From Companilactobacillus insicii (GTDB taxonomy: Bacteria > Bacillota > Bacilli > Lactobacillales > Lactobacillaceae), in contig NZ_RHNU01000021.1 in assembly GCF_003946015.1 (NCBI RefSeq), forward strand, positions 1-43,099: a stretch of 43,099 nucleotides of DNA, given 5' to 3'. The notes below the pieces were generated by a model. It made no database searches, was not told where the DNA came from, and saw only the letters and a list, made by a program, of their open reading frames with translations. This document shows positions 1-9,203 of the stretch, piece after piece. Position numbers and translations under genes: made by a program. Numbering within the stretch: the stretch's first letter is position 1; each line of letters opens with the position of its first letter.

Positions 1-3
1 GTG

Positions 4-34
4 CATAAAAATAGGCATCCTCATTGAGGATGCC
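4..34 (-). terminator. Rho-independent terminator of the pseudouridine synthase gene
   Basis: The arms GGCATCCTCA and TGAGGATGCC (14-34) form a perfect GC-rich hairpin. Read on the minus strand it is followed by TATTTTTAT, the U-rich tail expected of an intrinsic terminator. It lies about 70 bases past the stop codon of the minus-strand pseudouridine synthase gene. Confidence 0.75.
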
Positions 35-106
35 CATAGGCCAAAAATCATTCATCAATACTATTTGACAAAGAGCCAAAAAATCACTCCTAAAACTTCT
101 TGTCGC

Positions 107-997
107 TCAAAACTCATTAGTGATGAAGTCGGTCATAAAGTCGGGAAGATCGGCTTCAACCGTCAGAATGTCATCTGAAAATGGCGTAATAAAATTTAAT
201 TCATGAGCGAACAACAATAGATTACCATTTTTTGGCTCAGGATTGTAGAGTAAATCGTTAACTATTGGCCAATTTTTACTACTTAGATGCACTCTTAGCT
301 GATGTGTACGTCCCGTTAATAGGTTTAGTCTTAATAAAGCATATTTTTTATTTTGTTTTATGACATTATATTTTGTGATAGCATTTTGCCCATCTGGGCG
401 AGTCATACGTTTACGTTTATCTTCAGGATCGTTTCCAATAGGGATATCGATAGTTCCAGAAGATTCGGTCAATGGTTGGTTCAATTTGACTATTGCAAGG
501 TATTCTCGATGCAATAGTTTAGTACTTAACTGTCTATCTAAAATCGGAACTAGATATGGAGTTTTAGCTATGAGCATTAACCCGCTGGTATCTTTATCGA
601 TACGATGAACCATATAAGGATGTTCGTTAGGTGCAAGATATGATTCGACGTCATTCATTAAAGAATCATTTTCAGTTGGTAAATTGGGGTGTGATTTTAT
701 ACCCGCTTGTTTATTAACCACGATAATGTCTTTGTCTTCATAACAAACGTTAATATTGCGATTACCTGGCAAATATGTTTGATTTTTTGATCTAGGTGGA
801 AAATCAAAATTTAAGGTTATTACATCATCATTCTTGACTATTGTATTGAAGGGATGATATTTACCATTAATTAGAACATCCTTTTGAATCCTAAAAAAAT
901 GTTGCCATTTTTTAGGAATTAGCCACTTTTTTAACAATTCTCGAATTGTAATATCTTGTTTATTTTGATTCAGATACTTGATTTGACGGCGATACAT
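107..997 (-). CDS. RluA/RluD-family RNA pseudouridine synthase
   Basis: A 296-residue enzyme that isomerises uridine to pseudouridine in rRNA or tRNA. The family signature HRIDKDTSG is present at residues 131-139, with Asp134 as the catalytic aspartate. It is followed by GLMLIAK and, further on, the conserved RTHQLRVH stretch. The first ~65 residues look like the S4-type RNA-binding domain usual in RluD-like proteins. The gene is divergent from the penicillin-binding protein gene and ends in a strong hairpin terminator. Family membership is clear, but which RNA position is modified cannot be read from the sequence, so no Rlu letter is assigned. Length is normal. Confidence 0.92.
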   Translation of the reverse strand: MYRRQIKYLNQNKQDITIRELLKKWLIPKKWQHFFRIQKDVLINGKYHPFNTIVKNDDVITLNFDFPPRSKNQTYLPGNRNINVCYEDKDIIVVNKQAGIKSHPNLPTENDSLMNDVESYLAPNEHPYMVHRIDKDTSGLMLIAKTPYLVPILDRQLSTKLLHREYLAIVKLNQPLTESSGTIDIPIGNDPEDKRKRMTRPDGQNAITKYNVIKQNKKYALLRLNLLTGRTHQLRVHLSSKNWPIVNDLLYNPEPKNGNLLLFAHELNFITPFSDDILTVEADLPDFMTDFITNEF

Positions 998-1029
998 TAT
1001 TTAATGTCTCCTTAAGTTTGTTATTGTAT

Positions 1030-1059
1030 TTCAAAAACATAGCAATAATGTGATAAAAT
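1030..1059 (+). promoter_or_regulatory. Candidate promoter of pbp2A
   Basis: TTCAAA (1030-1035), an 18-base spacer, then TAAAAT (1054-1059). Transcription would begin near 1066, leaving about 20 bases before the ATG at 1086. This argues against any translation start upstream of about 1066, because such codons would lie inside the promoter. Confidence 0.45.
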
Positions 1060-1085
1060 TTACCTTTATAGCAGAGGTATTAACA

Positions 1086-3167
1086 ATGAATAATAATAAT
1101 GGTTTTTGGGATTGGTTAAAACCAAAATTACAAATTGCTTGGGCTTTTATTAGGAAATACTGGCGAAGGTTCCAACTTACACGTTGGCTACTCTTGTTAT
1201 TCCTAATGTTAGTTTTAGTTTTAAGTACGTATTGGACTTATCAAGCTAAAACAGCAAATGTTGAGGATCTTAAGTCATCGTTGCAAACAAAAACTACGGT
1301 GTTAGATAAGGATAATGATGATGCTGGTGAATTGTATGCCAGTAAGGGAACATATGTAAGTTTAGATAAGATTTCGGAAAACATTCAAAATGCGGTCATA
1401 TCTACGGAAGATAGGACTTTTTGGACGAATCCAGGATTTAGTATAAAGGGATATGCTAGATCAGCATTAGGATATTTGGTTTACCACAGAATTACTGGTG
1501 GAGGTAGTACTTTAACACAACAATTGGCTAAGAATGCCTTATTGACGCAAAAGCAGACTCTATGGCGTAAAGGTGAAGAATTGTTCTTATCAATTGAAAT
1601 AAATCGTGTTTACTCTAAAAAGACGATTCTAGCCATGTATTTAAACAATGCTTATTTTGGAAATGGTGTCTGGGGTGTCCAAGATGCTTCAGAAAGATAC
1701 TTCGGTAAAAGTGCCAGTGAATTGAACGCTGGGGAAGCAGCCGTTTTGGCAGGTACTTTGAAGGGTTCAACGATGTATAATCCGATTGATAATATGGATA
1801 ATGCTAAAGCACGTCGTAACTTGGTCTTAGGGTTGATGGTTGATAACAATAAATTAACATCTTCTCAGGCTAGTTACTACAAGAATCAGCCGATTACATT
1901 AAGTAATAATTATGATGGTGGTAATTCATATAAGTATCCATATTTCTTTGATTCTGTAATTGCTGAAGCAGTTGACAAGTATGGTATCAGTGAAGATGAT
2001 ATTTTGAATAAAGGATATAAGATTTATACTACTCTGGATCAAAGTATTCAGAGATCAATGGAAAACTCATTTGATAATAATTACTTATTCCCTAATAATG
2101 CAGCTGATGGCACTGAAGTTCAAGGTGCTTCAATTGCTGTTAATCCATCCAATGGTGGAGTTCTAGCCGTTGTTGGTGGTCGTGGAGAGCATACCTTTAG
2201 AGGATTTAATCGTGCTACGCAAATGAATCGCCAACCCGGATCAACTATCAAGCCATTAGCTGTTTATACTCCGGCAATAGAAAATGGATATAGTTATGAC
2301 TCACCATTGCCTGATCAAATTACCAGTTTTGGTAAAAACAAATATACGCCAACGAATGCTGATGGTTTGTATCAAGACGAAATTCCTATGTATAAAGCTT
2401 TGGCACAGAGTGAGAATGTTCCAGCTGTTGCTTTGTTAGATAAAATTGGAGTTAAAAAAGGTGTTTCATCAGTTGAGAATTTTGGTATAAAAGTTCATAA
2501 GAACGATCAAAACCTAGCCTTAGCATTAGGTGGCTTGGAAACAGGTGTCTCGCCAATGCAGATGGCTCGTGCATATACGGCTTTTGCAAATGAAGGTAAG
2601 CTATCCGATACTCATTTCATTCGTAAAATTGTCGACTCTACGGGTACAGTTGTTGTAGATAATACAAGTAATTCAACTAAACAAATTATCAGTAAAGATA
2701 CAGCTAAAGAAATGACTAGCATGATGCTTGGGGTCTATAACGAAGGAACTGGTAAAACTGCTAAACCTAGTGGTTATAAAATTGCCGGTAAGACCGGTAG
2801 TACTGAAGTTCCAGATTCATATGGTTATGCAGGAACTAAGGATCAGTGGATGATAGGTTACACTCCTGATGTTGTTGTTGCTAGTTGGATCGGTTTTGAT
2901 AGGACTGACAAGAATCACTTCTTATATGGAGTTAGTGAGAATGGAGTTGCATCATTATTTAAGAGTGAAATGACCGGTATATTACCATATACAGATCAAA
3001 CGGATTTTGGTGTTAAGGATGCAGCCACAATTGCTAATGAAGATAATGACGATGATGGTAGCAGTGGAAACAACGATATTGTTAAATCTTTCCAAGATGG
3101 TGTAAATAGCATTAAAGACAAGGCCTCGGAATGGTATAATGATGTTAAGAATTTTTTTGGTCAGTAG
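1086..3167 (+). CDS. pbp2A: Class A penicillin-binding protein (PBP2a type), peptidoglycan glycosyltransferase/transpeptidase
   Basis: A 693-residue bifunctional cell wall synthase that polymerises lipid II and cross-links the glycan strands outside the membrane. One transmembrane segment lies at about residues 34-52 after a basic cytoplasmic tail. The GT51 glycosyltransferase domain has the motif STEDRTFW with catalytic Glu108, then GGGSTLTQQLAKN. The transpeptidase domain has SxxK at Ser386-Lys389 (GSTIKP), SxN at 442-444 (SEN) and KTGS at 569-572, so both activities should be intact. From memory the overall sequence, including the acidic linker and the amphipathic C-terminal tail, is closest to streptococcal PBP2a. 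The ATG at 1086 is chosen for its AGAGG site 8 bases upstream; an in-frame GTG at 1050 overlaps the promoter. Confidence 0.93.
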   Translation: MNNNNGFWDWLKPKLQIAWAFIRKYWRRFQLTRWLLLLFLMLVLVLSTYWTYQAKTANVEDLKSSLQTKTTVLDKDNDDAGELYASKGTYVSLDKISENIQNAVISTEDRTFWTNPGFSIKGYARSALGYLVYHRITGGGSTLTQQLAKNALLTQKQTLWRKGEELFLSIEINRVYSKKTILAMYLNNAYFGNGVWGVQDASERYFGKSASELNAGEAAVLAGTLKGSTMYNPIDNMDNAKARRNLVLGLMVDNNKLTSSQASYYKNQPITLSNNYDGGNSYKYPYFFDSVIAEAVDKYGISEDDILNKGYKIYTTLDQSIQRSMENSFDNNYLFPNNAADGTEVQGASIAVNPSNGGVLAVVGGRGEHTFRGFNRATQMNRQPGSTIKPLAVYTPAIENGYSYDSPLPDQITSFGKNKYTPTNADGLYQDEIPMYKALAQSENVPAVALLDKIGVKKGVSSVENFGIKVHKNDQNLALALGGLETGVSPMQMARAYTAFANEGKLSDTHFIRKIVDSTGTVVVDNTSNSTKQIISKDTAKEMTSMMLGVYNEGTGKTAKPSGYKIAGKTGSTEVPDSYGYAGTKDQWMIGYTPDVVVASWIGFDRTDKNHFLYGVSENGVASLFKSEMTGILPYTDQTDFGVKDAATIANEDNDDDGSSGNNDIVKSFQDGVNSIKDKASEWYNDVKNFFGQ

Positions 3168-3176
3168 GAGGACTGT

Positions 3177-3521
3177 ATGAATATTTATGATAGCGCCAAC
3201 CAACTAGAACAAGATTTGAGAAAGACAACAGAAGTAGCTGATCTCAAGCTTGCTTTTGAAGCTGTTAAGGCTAATGACTTAGCATTTAAACTTTTTGATA
3301 AAGTTCAAAATAAACAATTTGAACTTCAACAAAAACAAATGCAAGGTCAAGAAATTACTGATGACGATATCGAAGGAATGCGTCAATTGACAGATCAACT
3401 TCAAAACTATGATGAAATCAAGAACTTGATGGATAAGGAACAAAAGATGAATTCTATGATGGAAGAATTGAATAAAATCATTTCTAAACCAATTGCAGAA
3501 ATCTATCAAGATAATAAATAA
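3177..3521 (+). CDS. YlbF/YmcA-family protein (YheA-like)
   Basis: A 114-residue, highly charged, almost entirely helical protein of the YlbF family. The B. subtilis members YlbF and YmcA act with YaaT on RNase Y; the YheA branch has no settled role. The ribosome site TAGGAGGA overlaps the stop codon of the upstream penicillin-binding protein gene, so the two are co-transcribed and translationally linked. Gln/Lys/Glu-rich central helices suggest a helical bundle. No signal peptide or membrane segment is visible. The family call is good, the function is unknown. Confidence 0.8.
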   Translation: MNIYDSANQLEQDLRKTTEVADLKLAFEAVKANDLAFKLFDKVQNKQFELQQKQMQGQEITDDDIEGMRQLTDQLQNYDEIKNLMDKEQKMNSMMEELNKIISKPIAEIYQDNK

Positions 3522-3533
3522 TTGTTAATTATT

Positions 3534-3573
3534 AAAAAGTAGCTGAGACAGTTAATGTCCCGGCTCCTTTTTG
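3534..3573 (+). terminator. Hairpin between ylbF-like gene and yhaO (terminator or attenuator)
   Basis: AGCTGAGACA and TGTCCCGGCT pair (one mismatch, one G-U) around a GTTA loop, followed by CCTTTTTG. This is the GCTGGGACA-type terminator common in lactobacilli. The trailing CTCCTTT can also pair with the yhaO ribosome site. Confidence 0.55.
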
Positions 3574-3588
3574 TAAAGAGGAGACTTA

Positions 3589-4767
3589 ATGAAATTTATA
3601 CATGCAGCTGACCTGCACCTAGATACACCATTTGTTAGTATTAGTGATTTTTCAGAAGAGTTGCAAAATAAGCTAAAAAAATCAACTTATACAGCAGCAG
3701 ATAGAGTTTTTGATACCGCAATTAAAGAAAAAGTTGATTTTGTTATTCTTGCTGGTGATACATTTGATAATACTGAACGTACCTTATCAGCACAGATGTA
3801 CTTAAAAAATTGGTTCGAAAAGCTCAATCAAAATAATATTCAAGTTTATATGGTGTATGGAAATCACGACTATTATCGCAATAATTTTTCTGTAATGGAT
3901 TTTCCAAACAATGTCACTGTATTTTCAAAAGAAGTATCTACCGTAAGAATACAAACCAGAGATGGATTAAATGTTGGTATATCAGGTTTTAGCTATTATC
4001 AAAATCATATTAATACTGATATGGTAGCTACTTACCCAACTCGAGGTGATTTTGATTACCAAATTGGTATTCTTCATGCTGGAATTGGTGATGGGAATTA
4101 TGCTCCATTCACCGTTAATGAATTATTGACTAAGGGATATGATTACTGGGCATTAGGACATATTCATAAACGTGAAATACTACATGGAAATCCGATGATT
4201 ATTTATCCTGGAGATACTCAAGGTCGTAATCAAAATGAGTTGGAAACAAAAGGATTTTATCTTGTAAGCTATGAAAACAAAATAACTAATTGTAAGTTTA
4301 TTCATAGTTCAGTCTTTGTCTGGAAATCAGAAATGATAGACGCAAGCAAGGATGATAGATTGGAAGATTTGTTCAATAAAATAACTAATTTGATGGATTC
4401 ATTTGCTAAGTATCATGATAGATACTTGATTACTTTGACAATTAATAATGCTCAAAGTCTGAATAAGGACATGATAAAATCGATTGAACGTAATGAAATT
4501 TTAAATCATTTTTCTAAAGGAAATACCAATGTTGTCTTGTATAAAGTTTATTTGAAATTCAATCGTGAGTCTAAGTTGGTTGAAATAGATCAAAAATACT
4601 GGGATGAAAGTGCAAATTCAGTCTTTAAATTAGATGATATTAAAGATATGGATACTAGATTATTTGGTGAACAAGTAATTCGAGATCACATAAATGATCC
4701 AGATTTTTTAAATCATATTAAGGAAATAACTCAAAATACAATTAATAAAAAATACATCGGAGACTGA
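3589..4767 (+). CDS. yhaO: YhaO-type metallophosphoesterase, putative DNA exonuclease
   Basis: A 392-residue calcineurin-like phosphoesterase of the SbcD/Mre11 class. The metal-binding motifs are all present: DLH (residues 8-10), GDTFD (56-60), GNHD (91-94) and GHIH (190-193). It precedes the ATPase YhaN with only 2 bases between stop and start. By analogy with SbcCD and Mre11-Rad50, the two probably form a nuclease-ATPase complex acting on DNA ends. That role is inferred; YhaO has been little studied. The ATG has the site AAGAGGAGA upstream. Length is normal for the family. Confidence 0.88.
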   Translation: MKFIHAADLHLDTPFVSISDFSEELQNKLKKSTYTAADRVFDTAIKEKVDFVILAGDTFDNTERTLSAQMYLKNWFEKLNQNNIQVYMVYGNHDYYRNNFSVMDFPNNVTVFSKEVSTVRIQTRDGLNVGISGFSYYQNHINTDMVATYPTRGDFDYQIGILHAGIGDGNYAPFTVNELLTKGYDYWALGHIHKREILHGNPMIIYPGDTQGRNQNELETKGFYLVSYENKITNCKFIHSSVFVWKSEMIDASKDDRLEDLFNKITNLMDSFAKYHDRYLITLTINNAQSLNKDMIKSIERNEILNHFSKGNTNVVLYKVYLKFNRESKLVEIDQKYWDESANSVFKLDDIKDMDTRLFGEQVIRDHINDPDFLNHIKEITQNTINKKYIGD

Positions 4768-4769
4768 TC

Positions 4770-7229
4770 GTGAAATTAACTAAAGTTAAAATATATGGCT
4801 TCGGTAAGTGGTCCGATGTCGAGTGGGAATTTAATAAAGATTATCAGATTATATATGGATACAATGAAGCCGGTAAAACAACGTTATTAACATTTATAAA
4901 AAGTATATTGTTTGGTTTTGCATCTGCTCGTGGGGATGAAAAATTTCAACAATATAAACCAAAAAATGGTGGTAATTATGGCGGAGAATTACATTTTATT
5001 GACAAACATGACATTATTTGGACCCTAAGACGAGTTGATGGTAAAAATGGAGGAGAAGTAACAATCTTTAGAGGTAATCAGGAAATGCCCAGTTCGTTGA
5101 TTACCGAGATAACTAAGGGATTTTCCAAAGAGGATTTTGAAAATAGCCATGTTTTAGATGACAGTAGTATTATGTCAGTTTATAAACTTAATGAAGAACA
5201 ATTAGAAACCGAGATTATGGCCGTAGGAGCTGTTGGAAGTAAAGAGTGGTTAACTAGTGCAGATACTCTAGAACAGGCCAGTGAGGAGATTTATAAGCCA
5301 CGTGGGCGCAAACAACCATTGATAGAATGCATAGATTCTAGAAATAAGCTATTAAAACGTAAATCAGAGTTTGAAAATCAACAAATTGCCTACAAAAGTA
5401 TCGACTCAGATTTAGAAAATACACAAAATGAATATAAAGAAAATATTAAAAGAGAAAGAGTACTATCAAAACAACGTGATAGATTGAATAGTTTAAGTGA
5501 AAAATGGCCTCGTTATGCTTCTTACCGAGATTTATCGCAAGTAGATGTCAGTTTAAACAAGGTTATTTCTCGTGATGATTGGGATAAGAGTTTGAAACTT
5601 GATCAGGAATTGAAAACATTGCAGCAAAATACGGTAAGATCCACTTCTGTCACTTTGTCTGACGATGATCAAGAATTTTTGGATTTCTATCATAATAACA
5701 AAGATGATTTGGATTATTTGAATGCACAAAAAGAGACAATACGTAATTTACAGTTTCAAAAAGGAAATATTAATCAGCAATTAAGTGATAATGATGCAAA
5801 AATAGATAGTCTATATGCATCAAACCGTGATTTAAATGATCACATGCAATTGTTGACGGATTCTGAATTAAGCCAATTAGCAAATAATGATTCTGAAAAT
5901 AAAGATGATCAAAATCTAAATTGGCCCGTTATTGGAGTGTCCATAGTGGCACTTGTATTAGCAACATTTATGTCTGGGCCGATGAGGATCGGTGCAGGAT
6001 TAGTTTTTGTAGTGGGAATTTTATATGCATGGCATCAACAAAAAGAAAGACCAGTTGTTGATAATAATTCTCCATCATTTATTGATTTAAAAGGGTACAG
6101 TGGTTTATCCATAAGCAGAATACAGGCACTTCAAAATACAATTAGACAACTTAAGGATTTGCAAAATGATCAGAGTCGCCTAGAAGATTTATTAAATAAT
6201 ACAGAAATTAATTTAGACCAGTGGAAGGAACAAATTAATGCATTTCACTTATTGGAAATTCCTGATGACTTAGCAACAAATATTGAACAGTATTTTTCTA
6301 AATTAGATTCTATTAATACTAAATCTGCATTAATACGTAAAAGTAATTTAGAACATAAAAAGTTGCAACAAGATAATTTTTCTAAGATAGATCATTTGCA
6401 GGAAAGTTTAAATATTATTTTGTCTAAATATGAAGTTGATGCATTAGATGATTTTATGCAAATACATAGTGAACAACTACAAAAGCAAGGTGTCATCAAT
6501 AAACTGGAACAGGATAAATCTATACTTGGCGACGATATTGAAGACTTAAAAAATTATGATAATAACGATGATTTACAAAATCAATTAGATCAGGTTATCT
6601 ATCAATTGAATTTGTTGTATAAGAAAAATGATGAATTAAATCGTCAAGTCGGTTCCTTAAAAACTAGACAGAATCAAATTTTTGATAATACTGCGTATCA
6701 AAAAGTCACAGATGATTTAGCTCAAAATGAAAATGATATGATTGAGTTATATGATGAATGGTTAGCAGATAAATTGGCCAGTAGATGGATTCATTCGATG
6801 TTGGATTTAGCAACTGAAAATCGTTATCCAAAGATGCTAAAACGAGCGACCCATTACTTCAATGTGCTGACCGATGGAAACTATGTAGATATTTTATTTA
6901 ATGAGAATAAATTAGTATTAACTAGACGGGATAGAATGAAATTTGATGTTCACGAACTTTCTAAGGCAACTACAGTTCAATTATATATTTCGTTAAGATT
7001 AGCATTTGTAATTGAAATATCAGATTTAATAGATTTGCCAATATTAATTGACGATGCCTTTGTGGACTTTGATAGAATAAGAACAAATAGTATTTTTGAA
7101 TTAATAAAGGAAGTTGCTGCTGATAATCAAGTGATTTATGTTACAGCTAACTTAAATTCAGATTTACCTGATGATCATATTATTAATTTGGAGGAGGTAA
7201 GTTATGGCTCAAAAAATCATAGACTATAA
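4770..7229 (+). CDS. yhaN: YhaN-type SMC-like AAA ATPase, partner of YhaO
   Basis: An 819-residue ATPase with the split-head layout of SbcC/Rad50. Walker A (GYNEAGKTT, residues 30-38) is at the N terminus, long coiled coils fill the middle, and Walker B (LPILIDDAFVDFD, 756-768) is near the C terminus. Two adjacent hydrophobic segments at about 385-423 interrupt the coiled coil, a YhaN hallmark suggesting membrane attachment. The ABC signature region reads LSKAT (730-734) where related ATPases have LSxGT or LSGGQ. The start is a GTG 2 bases after the yhaO stop, with GGAG upstream. Its 3' end overlaps yhaM by 26 bases. Confidence 0.88.
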   Translation: MKLTKVKIYGFGKWSDVEWEFNKDYQIIYGYNEAGKTTLLTFIKSILFGFASARGDEKFQQYKPKNGGNYGGELHFIDKHDIIWTLRRVDGKNGGEVTIFRGNQEMPSSLITEITKGFSKEDFENSHVLDDSSIMSVYKLNEEQLETEIMAVGAVGSKEWLTSADTLEQASEEIYKPRGRKQPLIECIDSRNKLLKRKSEFENQQIAYKSIDSDLENTQNEYKENIKRERVLSKQRDRLNSLSEKWPRYASYRDLSQVDVSLNKVISRDDWDKSLKLDQELKTLQQNTVRSTSVTLSDDDQEFLDFYHNNKDDLDYLNAQKETIRNLQFQKGNINQQLSDNDAKIDSLYASNRDLNDHMQLLTDSELSQLANNDSENKDDQNLNWPVIGVSIVALVLATFMSGPMRIGAGLVFVVGILYAWHQQKERPVVDNNSPSFIDLKGYSGLSISRIQALQNTIRQLKDLQNDQSRLEDLLNNTEINLDQWKEQINAFHLLEIPDDLATNIEQYFSKLDSINTKSALIRKSNLEHKKLQQDNFSKIDHLQESLNIILSKYEVDALDDFMQIHSEQLQKQGVINKLEQDKSILGDDIEDLKNYDNNDDLQNQLDQVIYQLNLLYKKNDELNRQVGSLKTRQNQIFDNTAYQKVTDDLAQNENDMIELYDEWLADKLASRWIHSMLDLATENRYPKMLKRATHYFNVLTDGNYVDILFNENKLVLTRRDRMKFDVHELSKATTVQLYISLRLAFVIEISDLIDLPILIDDAFVDFDRIRTNSIFELIKEVAADNQVIYVTANLNSDLPDDHIINLEEVSYGSKNHRL

Positions 7230-8142
7230 AAATGGTGAACCGATGAGTCTTGAAGCGATTATTAAAAAATCAGATTTTCGATTAGCAAAGAATGGTAAAA
7301 ACTTTTTATCATTGGTTTTCGAAGATAAGTCAGGACAGATTCCTGGTAAGTATTGGGATGCCAAGGAAGAGGATGCTGAAACTTATAAGGTCGGGACGGT
7401 GGTCCAATTAGATGGTAAAAGAGATGTTTACCAAGGTAAGCCTCAGGTGATTATTAACCGTCTTGGTGTTTTGGATGCATCAACGGTAGATATGTCGCAA
7501 TTTGTACAGACGGCACCAATCAAACGTGTAGATATGGAAAATGAGTTTGAGGATATCTTTTTGGAGATAACTAATGGTGCTTGGAATCGAATTGTTAGAT
7601 ATTTATTTAAAAAGTATCATGATAGATTTTTTGTTAGTGCAGCAGCAAAGAGCAATCACCACGATTTCCAAGGTGGGCTGGCATATCATACTTTAAGCAT
7701 GGTACGTTTAGCACAAAAGATTTCAGATCAATATCCACAAATAAACCGTGCCTTACTTATTGCAGGGGCTTGTTTGCATGATCTAGGTAAAACAATTGAA
7801 TTATCTGGTGGACTTGATATTGAATATACTTTTGAGGGAAATATGTTAGGTCATATTACAATTATTGACGAAGAAATCGTAAAAGCGGCTCAAGATATGA
7901 ATATTAACTTGGAATCTGAGGATATGATTTTGCTCAGACACATGGTTCTATCACATCATGGGTTGCTTGAATATGGTTCACCAGAAAGGCCTAAGTTACT
8001 TGAAGCTGAAGTACTTCATAATATTGATGAGATGGATGCAAGTATCAATATGATCACTAAAGCTTTAGATAAAACCGAGAATGGTAAGTTTTCTGAGCGT
8101 ATTTTTGGGTTAGATAATCGTTCGTTTTATAAACATAGTTAA
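7204..8142 (+). CDS. yhaM: 3'-5' exoribonuclease YhaM
   Basis: A 312-residue nuclease with an N-terminal OB-fold (about residues 12-85) and a C-terminal HD metal-dependent domain. The HD pair is His192-Asp193 in HDLGK, and further metal-binding histidines lie in HHDFQGG, AYHT and LSHHG. YhaM shortens RNA from the 3' end and in B. subtilis also acts on single-stranded DNA. The ATG lies inside yhaN, preceded by GGAGGAGG, so translation is coupled. A bidirectional terminator follows. Confidence 0.93.
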   Translation: MAQKIIDYKNGEPMSLEAIIKKSDFRLAKNGKNFLSLVFEDKSGQIPGKYWDAKEEDAETYKVGTVVQLDGKRDVYQGKPQVIINRLGVLDASTVDMSQFVQTAPIKRVDMENEFEDIFLEITNGAWNRIVRYLFKKYHDRFFVSAAAKSNHHDFQGGLAYHTLSMVRLAQKISDQYPQINRALLIAGACLHDLGKTIELSGGLDIEYTFEGNMLGHITIIDEEIVKAAQDMNINLESEDMILLRHMVLSHHGLLEYGSPERPKLLEAEVLHNIDEMDASINMITKALDKTENGKFSERIFGLDNRSFYKHS

Positions 8143-8152
8143 ATTTGTATAC

Positions 8153-8190
8153 AAAAAAAGGATCCGATTTTAAAAATCGAATCCTTTTTA
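8153..8190. terminator. Bidirectional terminator between yhaM and prsA
   Basis: The arms AAAAAGGAT/CCGATTTT and AAAATCG/ATCCTTTTT form a long stem with A-runs on one side and T-runs on the other. It can therefore stop transcription of the convergent yhaM (+) and prsA (-) genes. Confidence 0.8.
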
Positions 8191-8198
8191 ATTATTAT

Positions 8199-9101
8199 TT
8201 ACTTTTTTGATGAAGAATTTGATGAAACGTAACCTGAAAGAACATCTTTCAAATCGCTATCTTTGATAGATACATCTGACTTCTTCAATACTTTAGAAAT
8301 AACCTTTTGCATTACTGTTGAATCTTGCATCCAACTAGCATAAATCTTAGATTTAAGTTCTGCAGTGTGGTCACTCATCTTACCCTTAGAAGGCTTCTTA
8401 TCAAGCTTGATGATGCTGTAACCATAACTAGTTTTAACTGGTTCTGAAGAGTAGTCTCCGACTTTTTCTAGCTTGTATGCGGCTGTCTTGAAGTCTGAAT
8501 CAACACTTGTACTGTCATTGTCAAAGGCTTCCATCTTACCACCATTGTTCTTTGTAGCATTGTCTGTTGAATACTTCTTAGCAAGTTTTGCGAAGTCTTC
8601 ACCATTTTGAAGTTTTGAAATAATATCTGTAGCTGTATCTTTCTTAGCAACTAAGATTTGAGAAACAGTGATCTTAGGTTGATATGATTTCCATTCTTTT
8701 TTAAGTTGAGCATTTGAAACTGACTTGTTCTTCTTCAAAGCAACCTTTGTTAGAAGGTTAGTACGAATGTTCTTCTTAAATTGAGCTGTAGTCATACCAT
8801 TTTGTTGAAGAATAGAACTGAATGAAGAACCATATTGGCTCTTGTACTTGTTGTATTCCTTGTCAACTTGTTTACTAGAAACATCTTTACCATATTGGTT
8901 TTCTAGAGCTTTGGTAATGATCATAGTTTGAAGTGTTTGTTTACCTGTTGAAGAACTCTTCATTTCCTTGTAATATTCTTCTTCAGTAATTCTTCCACCC
9001 TTTAATGTAGCAACAGTTTTATTACCAGAACAACCAGCAACAACTGTTACCATCAATAGGCCGGCTAAAGCCAAGACCCATTTTGTCAAACGTTTGTTCA
9101 T
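8199..9101 (-). CDS. prsA: PrsA foldase lipoprotein (parvulin-type peptidyl-prolyl isomerase)
   Basis: A 300-residue extracellular chaperone that helps secreted proteins, including penicillin-binding proteins, fold after export. The type II signal peptide has a basic start (MNKRLTKW), a hydrophobic core and the lipobox VAGC with lipidated Cys24. The parvulin domain spans about residues 140-235, beginning TVSQILV. Flanking helical regions and a Ser/Lys-rich tail are typical. Placement next to hit-ecsAB mirrors B. subtilis, where prsA lies in the same neighbourhood. Its own promoter is likely in the 100 bases upstream, but none stands out. Confidence 0.93.
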   Translation of the reverse strand: MNKRLTKWVLALAGLLMVTVVAGCSGNKTVATLKGGRITEEEYYKEMKSSSTGKQTLQTMIITKALENQYGKDVSSKQVDKEYNKYKSQYGSSFSSILQQNGMTTAQFKKNIRTNLLTKVALKKNKSVSNAQLKKEWKSYQPKITVSQILVAKKDTATDIISKLQNGEDFAKLAKKYSTDNATKNNGGKMEAFDNDSTSVDSDFKTAAYKLEKVGDYSSEPVKTSYGYSIIKLDKKPSKGKMSDHTAELKSKIYASWMQDSTVMQKVISKVLKKSDVSIKDSDLKDVLSGYVSSNSSSKK

Positions 9102-9203
9102 CCTTTACACATCCTTATTTAATATGTCTTCAATTGAAAAGATTACCATAAAATAACTGAAATAGTTAAATTATTGATGAAAAAATCATAAAAAATTCAT
9201 ATT

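Noticed and set aside
360-608. 82-codon plus-strand ORF opposite the pseudouridine synthase
   Set aside because: It is antisense to conserved catalytic motifs and lacks a ribosome site.
1050-1085. In-frame GTG start 12 codons upstream for the penicillin-binding protein
   Set aside because: It overlaps the -10 region of the likely promoter and has no ribosome site, while ATG 1086 has AGAGG at 8 bases.
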